Origin: Lachnospiraceae bacterium UBA3316
Lineage (GTDB): Bacteria; Bacillota; Clostridia; Lachnospirales; Lachnospiraceae
Length of the DNA: 64,000 nucleotides
Direction of reading: 5' to 3'
NCBI GenBank assembly: GCA_002361955.1
Contig: DESK01000032.1
Location: 12,306-76,305 of the forward strand
The position numbers and the translations under genes were made by a program. Every line of letters begins with the position of its first letter. Within the stretch, counting starts at the first letter, position 1. Below are positions 41,768-49,398 of the stretch, one piece after another. Under the pieces are notes generated by a model, which saw nothing but the letters and a program-made list of their open reading frames with translations, did not search any database and was not told where the DNA came from.

Positions 41768-41845
41768 GGGGCAGCCCCCGCAGTACTTCCTGCAGGGACT
41801 GCCCCGTTTTGCCGCTGTTCGTGTCATATACAGCGGCCTTTTTCA
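41768..41845 (+). other. Two tandem terminator-like hairpins on the plus strand
   Basis: First stem GGGGCAG / CTGCCCC (41768-41774, 41799-41805) followed by GTTTT. Second stem GCCGCTGT / ACAGCGGC (41811-41818, 41830-41837) followed by CTTTTT. Both are oriented to end plus-strand transcription, yet the genes on either side are on the minus strand. See the finding on a possible small RNA. Confidence 0.5.
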
Positions 41846-41860
41846 CTTTTTCAAACTGCC

Positions 41861-43519
41861 TTACAGTCCAGCCAGGATTTCGTCCTTTCTGGCCGCCACA
41901 CTGGTCTCCCTGATCTTCTTTCTCAACGGAAGGATGCAGGCCGGGGATACGGACAGCTCGTCAATTCCCATCGCCAGGAACGTCTCTGTCAGTTCCATAT
42001 CTGCCCCAAGCTCTCCGCAGATGCCGATCCAGATGCCGTTCTTGTGGGCGTTGTCCGCCGCCAGCTTGATCAGGCGTAGCAAGCCTTTGTGGTGGGGATG
42101 GTAGAACTTTTCCAGATTGGCATTCTGCCTGTCCACAGCCGTCGTATACTGGGTCAGGTCGTTTGTTCCCACGCTGAAGAAATCTACCTCCTTGGCCAGG
42201 TCGTCGCTGATCATAGCCGCCGCAGGCGTCTCAATCATGATGCCCAGCTGGGTCTCGTCATTGTAGGGAATCCCCTCAAAATCAAGCTCCTTCTTCACCT
42301 CTGCCACAATCTCCTTGATCTCCAGCACTTCCTCCAGCGCGATGATCATCGGGAACATGATCGCGATATTTCCATAGGCGGAAGCCCGGAACAAGGCTCT
42401 GAGCTGAGTCTTGAAAATTTCCTTCTGGGTCAGGCAGATACGGATTGCCCGGTACCCCATAGCCGGATTTTCCTCCTTGGGAAGGTTGAAGTAGTCGATC
42501 TGCTTATCCGCGCCGATATCCAGGGTACGGATCACCACCTGCTTTCCTGCCAGGGTTTCCGCCACATACTTATACACCTTAAACTGCTCTTCCTCTGTGG
42601 GGAAATCCTTGCTGTCCAGATATAAGAATTCGCTTCGGAACAGGCCGATGCCTGCCGCGTCGTTCTGCAGCACCGCGCCGATATCCGCGGCATTTCCTAT
42701 ATTGGCGTAAAGCTTTACCTTCTGGCCGTCCAGGCTGATGTTCTCCTGCCCTTTGAGCTGCTGCAAAAGCTCCTGCTTCTCCTGGTACTCCTTCTGCTTC
42801 TGCTGGTAAACCTTCATGGTCTCCTCGTCCGGATCCACAAAAAGCTTTCCGCTTGCCCCGTCTACGATTCCCATCTTTCCCTCGTACTCTTCAGAGAGGG
42901 CCGCGCCCAATCCGATAATAGCAGGAATATTCATGGTACGGGCCAGGATCGCCGTGTGTGAATTGGTGGATCCCCCCTGGGTCACAAAGGACAGTACCAT
43001 CTTTTTGTCAAGCTGTACCGTCTCGCTGGGAGCCAGGTCGTCTGCCGCCAGGATCACCGGTGTGTCGGTCACCAGTCCGCCTCCCTGGCTTCCTGATAAG
43101 ATCGATACGACACGCTCTGAGATATCCTTTACATCGGCAGCTCTCTCCCTCATATATTCGTCGTCCATGGACGCAAACATCTGGGAAAAATTGTCTCCTG
43201 TCGTCCCCACGGCGTACTCCGCATTGATGCTCTGGGTGGTGATCATGTTTGTGATGGCCTCCACATAATCCAGATCATCCAGCATCATCTGATGCACCTG
43301 GAAGATCATGGCGTTTCCTTCACCGACCTCCTGTACCGCCTTATCGTACAGCTCCCCCAGCTGCTCGATAGCCTTTGCCTTCGCCTCTTCAAAGCGCGCG
43401 ATCTCCGCCTCCGGGTTCTCTATCTTCCGGCGCTGGATAGGACCGCCCGTTCTCTTGTAAAAGGAGATTTTTCCAATCGCCACACCGCCAAAAACTCCCT
43501 TACCCTGTAATGTAATCAT
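41861..43519 (-). CDS. ptsI: Phosphoenolpyruvate-protein phosphotransferase, enzyme I of the PTS
   Basis: A 552-residue enzyme I. It moves phosphate from PEP to HPr, the first step of the phosphotransferase sugar-uptake system. Active-site His188 is in GGSTNSHTAILARTM; the PEP-binding parts RTLDIGADK, GYRAIR and NDLTQYTTAVDR with the C-terminal GICGEL are present. The N-terminal domain is slightly shorter than in Escherichia coli, and the overall length is about 570 in most species. No ptsH (HPr) or EII gene is adjacent. GGAGAAG precedes the ATG. Confidence 0.96.
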   Translation of the reverse strand: MITLQGKGVFGGVAIGKISFYKRTGGPIQRRKIENPEAEIARFEEAKAKAIEQLGELYDKAVQEVGEGNAMIFQVHQMMLDDLDYVEAITNMITTQSINAEYAVGTTGDNFSQMFASMDDEYMRERAADVKDISERVVSILSGSQGGGLVTDTPVILAADDLAPSETVQLDKKMVLSFVTQGGSTNSHTAILARTMNIPAIIGLGAALSEEYEGKMGIVDGASGKLFVDPDEETMKVYQQKQKEYQEKQELLQQLKGQENISLDGQKVKLYANIGNAADIGAVLQNDAAGIGLFRSEFLYLDSKDFPTEEEQFKVYKYVAETLAGKQVVIRTLDIGADKQIDYFNLPKEENPAMGYRAIRICLTQKEIFKTQLRALFRASAYGNIAIMFPMIIALEEVLEIKEIVAEVKKELDFEGIPYNDETQLGIMIETPAAAMISDDLAKEVDFFSVGTNDLTQYTTAVDRQNANLEKFYHPHHKGLLRLIKLAADNAHKNGIWIGICGELGADMELTETFLAMGIDELSVSPACILPLRKKIRETSVAARKDEILAGL

Positions 43520-43620
43520 AAGTTTTCTTCTCCTTTCCGTACCTGCTATGCCAGGACGTTTCTATGCCTATGATTTTATCATATTGCCCCCAAATATGCC
43601 ACCCATTAGATTTTTTTTTT

Positions 43621-43648
43621 GAAAAAGAGGCATCCAAAGATGCCCCTT
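43621..43648 (-). terminator. Terminator after the FKBP/trigger-factor lipoprotein gene
   Basis: On the minus strand GGGGCATC TTTG GATGCCTC followed by TTTTTC; an A-tract lies on the other side. Confidence 0.75.
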
Positions 43649-43658
43649 CCCGTAATTC

Positions 43659-44864
43659 TTATTTCGCTTCTGTTTCCGTCTCGCTCTCTGTCTCGCTTCC
43701 GGCCTCAGTGTCCTCTGCCGGGGCGTCCGGGTCTGTCACAACGGCAGTATCCTCCACAAGCTCCACGGCTTTGTCCAGCATCAGGTTCATATGCACGGTA
43801 TCCGCGCCGTACTGGGCCTCCAGGCCTTCCACGCCGTCAAGTCCCATCTGGGTAGCGTATTCGCCTGCACGCTCCTGGTACTCTTCCTCGGAGAGCTCCA
43901 TCTTCTCCGTCTCGGCAATCGCCTTCAGGAGCATTTCCTGACGGAGGCTCTGCTTTGCCATCTCCTCGATCTGGGCGTCGAACTCCTCCTGGGTTGTCTG
44001 CAGGTTCTGTTCGATGAAATCGGACAGACTCATCTCTGACTGCTCCGCGTACTGGGTGTAGTAGTCTATATACTGCTGTTTAACAAACTCCACCAGCTCT
44101 GTGGGGTAATCGTTGATCGTAGCGTTATTGTACACCTGGGTCATCAGGTCGTTCGTCTTCTGGGAATCCCTCTGTGCAGCCTTGTTCTGAGACAAAGTCT
44201 CCTTCACGCTGTCCCTGTATTCCTGCACCGTGCTGTACGCGGAATCAGAAATCTCTTTCGCCAGCTCATCGGTAAGCTCCGGCGCGCGCTTCACGGAATT
44301 AATCGTCACATGGAAAACCACATCCTGGCCGGCCAGGTCTTCACTGCCATAATTCTCCGGGAAGGTCAGGTTCAGATCCACCTTCTCCCCGATTTTCTTT
44401 CCAACAAGCCCCTCTTCGAAGCCTTCGATAAAAGTGCCGGAACCAATGGTCAGGTCGAAGCCTTTGTCCGTACCGCCGTCAAAAGCCTCCCCGTCCTTGA
44501 CTCCTTCATAGTCGATATTGGCGATATCGCCCTCCTCCACGGTGCCTTCCTCCAGCGTATCCAGTTTGTCGCTCTGGGACAGGGTGCTGGTGATCTCCGC
44601 GTCGATCTCCTCCTCCGTCACTTCCGTAGATGCCAGAGTCACAGGCAGTCCTTTGTACTCTCCCAGCGTCACATAGTCCAGGGCCTTATACTCCGGCCTC
44701 TTGGCTGCTGCGGCAGCCTCCGTCTCCGAAGAGCTCTCTGCCTCGCTTGACGTCTCCTGGACAGTCTCTGTGCTTGTTTCCGTGGTCTTTGTCTCGTTGT
44801 TTGAGCAGCCTACCGCCGTCAGGGCCAGGCATAATAAAGCCGCCATCACTACTTTTTTCTTCAT
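43659..44864 (-). CDS. FKBP-type/trigger-factor-like peptidyl-prolyl isomerase lipoprotein
   Basis: A 401-residue extracytoplasmic foldase. It has a lipobox TAVGC (Cys20), a T/E/S-rich linker (about 25-55), a short trigger-factor N-like element (TEEEIDAEI), an FKBP domain (about 105-195, VEEGDIANIDYEG, FIEGFEEGLVGKKIGEKVDL) and a helical trigger-factor C-terminal domain (about 205-365). Its tail is again rich in T and E. As a lipoprotein at the outer face of the membrane, it should help secreted proteins fold, comparable in role to PrsA. AGGATTAG precedes the ATG. Many secreted enzymes are encoded in this window. Confidence 0.9.
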   Translation of the reverse strand: MKKKVVMAALLCLALTAVGCSNNETKTTETSTETVQETSSEAESSSETEAAAAAKRPEYKALDYVTLGEYKGLPVTLASTEVTEEEIDAEITSTLSQSDKLDTLEEGTVEEGDIANIDYEGVKDGEAFDGGTDKGFDLTIGSGTFIEGFEEGLVGKKIGEKVDLNLTFPENYGSEDLAGQDVVFHVTINSVKRAPELTDELAKEISDSAYSTVQEYRDSVKETLSQNKAAQRDSQKTNDLMTQVYNNATINDYPTELVEFVKQQYIDYYTQYAEQSEMSLSDFIEQNLQTTQEEFDAQIEEMAKQSLRQEMLLKAIAETEKMELSEEEYQERAGEYATQMGLDGVEGLEAQYGADTVHMNLMLDKAVELVEDTAVVTDPDAPAEDTEAGSETESETETEAK

Positions 44865-44935
44865 TTTTCTAATCCTCTCTGCTTTTTTCTGTAACCGTTC
44901 AGATACCTGGACGGCTCCTTTTTTGGGGTACCTCT

Positions 44936-46399
44936 TTACATTTCAGGTACCGGTGTGGGCCTCGCCGGATCAAATACGCTTGAAGCGTCGAAGAGATCCT
45001 CTACCATCTCCGGATTGTAATACATCCGGTAGCCGTCAAGATTTCTCCTGCCCTGCCGCATATAGGTGTTCCCGAATTGAACCCAATACTGGGAAGAATC
45101 CACATTACAGAAAATGTTAAATCCCACATTCTTTAGGTAGTTGAATTTCTCATTGTCAGACGTATAGCCCTCCCAGCCTCCGATATCGGCGCCGAAGGCA
45201 AAAATGATCACATCCGTGTCGCCTACGATGGGCTTCACATAGCTCATCCATTTTTCTGTGTCTGTCTGAATGCGTGAGAGATCCGACTCAGTCACATTCA
45301 TATGGCCCCAGGTGTGGCTTGCGAACTCCCAGCCATTTTTCTTCATGGCCTTTGCCACCTTTTTCGCTTTCTTCACTTCTTTTTTGAAGCTGTCCTCATT
45401 AAAATCAGGATGCTCCTGGAAAAACTTTTCCTGATATTCGTCAAGATTCTCTCTCGTCTTGTACGCAATGTCCGTCCGGTATCCCAGAACACCGTTGTAG
45501 CCCGTCAGCGCGATAATGCCCTTTGCGCCGTGATAAGAAAAGTCCGGGTGTTCTTCCACAAACGTATCGATCAAAGGTACCATATCAAAGTCCCCCACGC
45601 TCACAGAGCCGTCCTGTTCGATATATTCGTTTTTCACCTTTCCGTTCTCATCAATAACCAGCTTGGAAGCCATGCCGTCGCCATCCATATAGTGATAGTA
45701 GCTCACATCGTCCTGGGAGAGAACGAAGGGCTTCTTATCCGGCGGCAGCAGGATCTTCCCCCGCGACACCGTTCCATCCTCGTTGACGGTACACATATCA
45801 TGAAGACTTACCAGCACATAACCTTTTTCATACATGGATTGGGTGATCTTATTGAACTCGTCAATGGTAGTCATCACCTGATTGTATCCACCCTCGTTGG
45901 AATCTCCGTCAAACGCGAGACTCGTATCCTTCACCAGGGTATGATAAAACACATGGGTAACCTGATCCAAAGGATACTCCACCAGCGTCTCCTTGGTGGC
46001 CTCCCACTGGGCTACCTTATCCGCCATCTCCTGGCTGTCCGCAAACCCGGGATCCTCCTTCAGAAGGGCGATCGCCCCGTCGTAATCATACATCGCTGCC
46101 AGCCTGTCGGCCTCCTCCAGAACCTCTGCGGGCGGTTCTGTCTCAGTTTCCGTCTCGCTTTCCGTTTCTGTCTCCGCCGACTCCGCAGCCGACGTATCCT
46201 CCGTCATGTTCTCTGTCCCCTTTTGCACCTTTTCCTGTTTCCACGGAGCCATCCGGCCCGCGTTCCCCTGAACCACCAAAAACAGAAGCACAGCAATCAG
46301 CAATACCAGTACGGCAATCACCATCCCGCATACCAATACTGTCCTTCTCCGCTTTGCTTTGCGCTTGGCGGCCCGTTCTGCATTCTCCTGCTCTTCCAT
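44936..46399 (-). CDS. Membrane-anchored polysaccharide deacetylase-like protein
   Basis: A 487-residue protein. A basic cytoplasmic N-terminus (KRKAKRRRT) precedes one membrane segment (about 20-44), then a T/E/S-rich linker (about 70-90), a short helical repeat (about 95-130) and a deacetylase-fold domain: HVFYHTLVKDTSLAFD, LVSLHDM, FVLSQDDVSYYHY, DMVPLIDTFVEEHPDF, ASHTWGHMN and FAFGADIGGW. The first metal motif appears as SQDDVSYY and the second as HTWGH, so a metal site is likely but divergent from classic NodB. A role in modifying wall polysaccharide or peptidoglycan is inferred. AGGGAGGG precedes the ATG. Confidence 0.8.
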   Translation of the reverse strand: MEEQENAERAAKRKAKRRRTVLVCGMVIAVLVLLIAVLLFLVVQGNAGRMAPWKQEKVQKGTENMTEDTSAAESAETETESETETETEPPAEVLEEADRLAAMYDYDGAIALLKEDPGFADSQEMADKVAQWEATKETLVEYPLDQVTHVFYHTLVKDTSLAFDGDSNEGGYNQVMTTIDEFNKITQSMYEKGYVLVSLHDMCTVNEDGTVSRGKILLPPDKKPFVLSQDDVSYYHYMDGDGMASKLVIDENGKVKNEYIEQDGSVSVGDFDMVPLIDTFVEEHPDFSYHGAKGIIALTGYNGVLGYRTDIAYKTRENLDEYQEKFFQEHPDFNEDSFKKEVKKAKKVAKAMKKNGWEFASHTWGHMNVTESDLSRIQTDTEKWMSYVKPIVGDTDVIIFAFGADIGGWEGYTSDNEKFNYLKNVGFNIFCNVDSSQYWVQFGNTYMRQGRRNLDGYRMYYNPEMVEDLFDASSVFDPARPTPVPEM

Positions 46400-46487
46400 G
46401 ACAAACCCTCCCTTATTTATTTATGATGCTCCCCGGCCCCGGAACAGGATTTCCCTTTCCCGCAGCCAAACAAGCTTTCAAGTTAGT

Positions 46488-46493
46488 ATTATA
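46488..46493 (-). promoter_or_regulatory. -10 box of the deacetylase-like gene
   Basis: Extended -10 TGTTATAAT on the minus strand (TATAAT at 46488-46493); the leader is about 90 bases. Confidence 0.5.
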
Positions 46494-46560
46494 ACATATT
46501 CACACTTTATTTCTACCTTAAAATCCTTTTTTAAGAAAAAATAATAATTTCCAAAGATTC

Positions 46561-46589
46561 TTGCACTTTCCGTCAAAGAATGCTAAACT
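46561..46589 (+). promoter_or_regulatory. Promoter of the small membrane protein gene
   Basis: TTGCAC (46561-46566), 17 bases, TAAACT (46584-46589) with a TG before the -10 box. The leader is about 70 bases. Confidence 0.6.
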
Positions 46590-46663
46590 ATTTAAAGACT
46601 GTCCGGCCGCAGGAACGGTGCTTTGCTGCCGGTCAAGGAGAAAACATCACAGGGAGGTATACT

Positions 46664-47122
46664 ATGTCCACACTTACAACAGTGCTGCTCATCATTCTGG
46701 CAGTGCTCATTGTCTTACTGGTCGCCCTCTATTTCTTTGGGCGCAAAGCACAGAAGAAACAGGAAATCCAAAAAGAACAGATGGAGGCCATGAAACAAAA
46801 TGTCACCATGTTGATCATAGATAAAAAGCGGCTGAAAATCAAGGATTCCGGCCTTCCCCAGGCCGTCATCGACCAGACGCCAAAGATGATGCGGCGCACC
46901 AAGCTCCCCATCGTAAAAGCCAAGGTAGGACCAAAGATCATGAGCCTTGTATGCGAGGCTTCCATCTTCGACAGCATTCCCCTGAAGCGGGAGGTTAAAG
47001 CCGTTGTCAGCGGCATCTACATCACAAGCGTCAAAGGCATCCGCGGTTCTTTGGAGACAAAGCCGCAGAAAAAGCCGGGGTTCTTCGCAAGGATGAAGGG
47101 CAAGATTTCCAAGAAAAAATAA
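46664..47122 (+). CDS. Single-pass membrane protein of unknown function
   Basis: A 152-residue protein I do not recognise by name. One membrane helix (about 4-25, TVLLIILAVLIVLLVALYFF) is followed by a basic/charged stretch (KAQKKQEIQKEQMEAMKQ) and a compact domain (VTMLIIDKKRLKIKDSGLPQAVID, KLPIVKAKVGPKIMSLVCEASIFDSIPLKREVKAVVSGIYITSVKG) that looks like a conserved small beta domain. The C-terminus is lysine-rich. The ATG at 46664 follows GGGAGGT. The gene is alone, with its own promoter and terminator. Confidence 0.7.
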   Translation: MSTLTTVLLIILAVLIVLLVALYFFGRKAQKKQEIQKEQMEAMKQNVTMLIIDKKRLKIKDSGLPQAVIDQTPKMMRRTKLPIVKAKVGPKIMSLVCEASIFDSIPLKREVKAVVSGIYITSVKGIRGSLETKPQKKPGFFARMKGKISKKK

Positions 47123-47135
47123 TATGCATAGCGAA

Positions 47136-47168
47136 GGAGCACATCTGTCACGAAAGCAGATGTGCTCC
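47136..47168. terminator. Terminator shared by the convergent 46664 and DUF1934 genes
   Basis: A 12-bp perfect stem GGAGCACATCTG / CAGATGTGCTCC (47136-47147, 47157-47168) with TTTT after it on the plus strand; the right arm lies inside the last codons of the DUF1934 gene. Confidence 0.8.
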
Positions 47169-47591
47169 TTTTGTAGCCTGAACGTTCATGCTGATCGTAC
47201 AATCCGCCAGATGCTCATAATTAACCTCCAGCGCGTAGTCTACCTTCACATCCAGCGTGTCCTCCGTCATCTGAAGGTCTATGTCCGTGGCGACAATCCC
47301 CACCAGCAAATTCCCGAAGGGCGTATTATAATATGTAAGATTTTTTTTGTTTTCCTCAAAGATCATATGGGCATTGGCCACGCCCCGCTTCGTCACCTCC
47401 ATGGAGCTGCCGTCCACCTTGATCAGATTCTGCACCGTTCCCTCAAAGCCTTCCATGACCTCGTCGTACCGGATATAGTGCTTTCCGTTTTTCTCAAAAT
47501 ATGTGCCGGGGGCGATCACCTCCAAGGGCTCTTCCTCCCCCTCCCCTACAAACTGCAGACCCTTCAGCCGCAGTAAAATATCCTTCGTCAT
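47148..47591 (-). CDS. DUF1934 (YwiB-like) family protein
   Basis: A 147-residue lipocalin-like protein (DUF1934, similar to YwiB of Bacillus). The signature strands ILLRLKGLQ, YIRYDEVMEGFEGTVQNLIKV, MEVTKRGVANAHMIFEENKKNLTYYNTPFGNLLVGI and VKVDYALEVN are in order. Function is unknown; a calycin-type beta barrel is known for the family. The gene starts 2 bases after the murI stop, so the two are co-transcribed. Confidence 0.88.
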   Translation of the reverse strand: MTKDILLRLKGLQFVGEGEEEPLEVIAPGTYFEKNGKHYIRYDEVMEGFEGTVQNLIKVDGSSMEVTKRGVANAHMIFEENKKNLTYYNTPFGNLLVGIVATDIDLQMTEDTLDVKVDYALEVNYEHLADCTISMNVQATKGAHLLS

Positions 47592-47593
47592 CT

Positions 47594-48418
47594 CTAATAC
47601 TCCTCAATGTTGATCTGCCTCGTCCTGTTTACATCGAAAGGCAGAATCGAATTGGCAAACTGGCGGAATTTTTCTGCCAGGTCGCTGACAAAAAACTGAT
47701 ATCGCTCCGCCTCACAGTCCCCGGAACAGGGGTTTTCCAAATGCTCCCTTTTCAGCAGCTCCCCCAGCTCCCTGGCCGTCTCATAGGCGGGGTTTACCAG
47801 AGTCACATCCTCCCCCACGATGTCCCGCAGTGTAGAACGCAGCAGCGGATAGTGGGTACAGCCCATGATCAGGGTATCGATACCCTGTTCCATCAATTCC
47901 CGGAGATAACGGGAAGCCACCTCCACCGTCACAGGATCCTTCAGCCATCCCTCCTCCACCAGGGGGACGAATAGGGGACAGGCCTTCCCCAGCACCTGAA
48001 GCTTTGGATTCTGCTCACGGATAAACTGGCTGTAGATCCCGGAGCTTACCGTAGCCTCCGTACCGATCACACCGATCCTCCCGTTCCTGGTGGCCTCTGC
48101 AGCCACTCTGGCGCCCGGCCTTACCACACCGATGATGGGGATATCCAACTCTTTTCGGATCTCCTCCAGGGCGTAGGCGCTGGCCGTATTGCAGGCCACC
48201 ACGATGGCCTTCACCTCCTGGGTTCTCAAAAACCGTATGATCTGCCTGGAATAACGGAGCACGGTATTCTTTGATTTGCTTCCATACGGCACCCTGGCCG
48301 TGTCGCCAAAATATACGATACGCTCATTGGGAATGTTTCTCATAATCTCCCTGGCCACAGTCAGGCCTCCGACGCCTGAGTCAAACACTCCTATGGGCGC
48401 TTCACATTTCTTTTCCAT
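47594..48418 (-). CDS. murI: Glutamate racemase
   Basis: A 274-residue cofactor-independent racemase that makes D-glutamate for peptidoglycan. The first catalytic Cys is in VACNTASAYA (Cys76) and the second in LIMGCTHYPLL (about 187); FDSGVGGLTV at residues 12-21 and FGDTARVPYG follow the family pattern. The start at 48418 follows GGAGGTGCAGG; the ATG at 48433 lacks a proper site. It is followed by the DUF1934 gene. Confidence 0.95.
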   Translation of the reverse strand: MEKKCEAPIGVFDSGVGGLTVAREIMRNIPNERIVYFGDTARVPYGSKSKNTVLRYSRQIIRFLRTQEVKAIVVACNTASAYALEEIRKELDIPIIGVVRPGARVAAEATRNGRIGVIGTEATVSSGIYSQFIREQNPKLQVLGKACPLFVPLVEEGWLKDPVTVEVASRYLRELMEQGIDTLIMGCTHYPLLRSTLRDIVGEDVTLVNPAYETARELGELLKREHLENPCSGDCEAERYQFFVSDLAEKFRQFANSILPFDVNRTRQINIEEY

Positions 48419-48510
48419 CCTGCACCTCCACATAGCATTACACCATTCTACCCTCTATTCCCCCACATTTCAAGTAAAATATGGGCCACTGTTCCGTACC
48501 TGCCCCGACT

Positions 48511-49161
48511 TTAACCGAAAATCAGCGGTTTTCCCTCCACCAGGGCGAAACATGCCCCGTCACAGGAGGAAAATACCGTTCTGCCGTTTGTTCCCTCTGT
48601 AATATCCTCCTTCAGGCTCTCAAGCTCCTCCTCCGGCACAAGAACCGTAAGCTCCACCCGATCCGTGTAGGCGGAATCTGTGACAGTAAGGCCCCGCTGC
48701 CCCAGCAGATACTGGATCTTGCCAATCCCATTGTAATCCGTCACCAGCCGCAGAAGATACCCCTGCTGCTTTTCTATGATCACGCTGTTTTTCAGCCCTT
48801 CCTGCACGGAGCGGGAGTAAGCCCGTACCAGGCCCCCCGTCCCCAAAAGGGTTCCTCCGAAATACCTGGTCACAACCACCGCCGCATTGTGGATCTCCTC
48901 TCCCAGCAGCACTTCCAGCATAGGGCGTCCTGCCGTTCCCTGGGGTTCCCCGTCGTCGCTGCACCTCTGCAGCTCCTGCCTCTCCCCGATCACGTAGGCC
49001 CAGCAGTTGTGGGTCGCGTTCCAGTACTTCTTTTTCAGCCCGGCAATAAAATCCAGGGCTTCCTGCTCCGATTCCACCGGGCACACCGTGGCAATAAACC
49101 GGGATTTCTTCTCCACCAGCTCGCCCTCTCCGCCCCGGTACACTGTTTTATATGAATTCAT
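48511..49161 (-). CDS. YigZ/IMPACT family protein
   Basis: A 216-residue protein of the UPF0029/IMPACT family (YigZ, YvyE). The N-terminal KKSRFIATVCPVESEQEAL, ATHNCWAYVIG, SDDGEPQGTAGRPMLE and VVVTRYFGGTLLGTGGLVRAY motifs are classic, and the C-terminal domain (about 140-210) is a UPF0029 ferredoxin-like fold. Bacterial members bind nucleic acid or ribosomes in a way that is poorly defined. Length is normal. It starts the cluster with murI 92 bases upstream of it. Confidence 0.92.
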   Translation of the reverse strand: MNSYKTVYRGGEGELVEKKSRFIATVCPVESEQEALDFIAGLKKKYWNATHNCWAYVIGERQELQRCSDDGEPQGTAGRPMLEVLLGEEIHNAAVVVTRYFGGTLLGTGGLVRAYSRSVQEGLKNSVIIEKQQGYLLRLVTDYNGIGKIQYLLGQRGLTVTDSAYTDRVELTVLVPEEELESLKEDITEGTNGRTVFSSCDGACFALVEGKPLIFG

Positions 49162-49305
49162 CCTTTTATCCTTTCCTGTCAGCGATTCCTTCTGATTTTT
49201 GAATAGCTGCCCTTATCCTGGGTATATTATAAAATACAGAAGAAATATTTTCAACTTTTAAGCATACAATAAGATTTTCCTATAGAAGAAGCTCTTTTGA
49301 TTTGC

Positions 49306-49311
49306 TATACT
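49306..49311 (+). promoter_or_regulatory. -10 box of the penicillin-binding protein gene
   Basis: Extended -10 TGCTATACT (TATACT at 49306-49311) without a clear -35. The leader is about 80 bases. Confidence 0.45.
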
Positions 49312-49398
49312 GTATCATATGCGAAGCCTGCGAAAGCTTGCGGCCTTCGTAAAATTTCAGAACCGAGACAACATCATACATAACCATGGAGGCAGAAT

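Noticed and set aside
41652..41846. A 64-codon minus-strand frame between ptsI and the GNAT gene, starting with GTG
   Set aside because: No clear ribosome site, no recognised family, and it runs through the two hairpins and into the GNAT start; probably not a gene.
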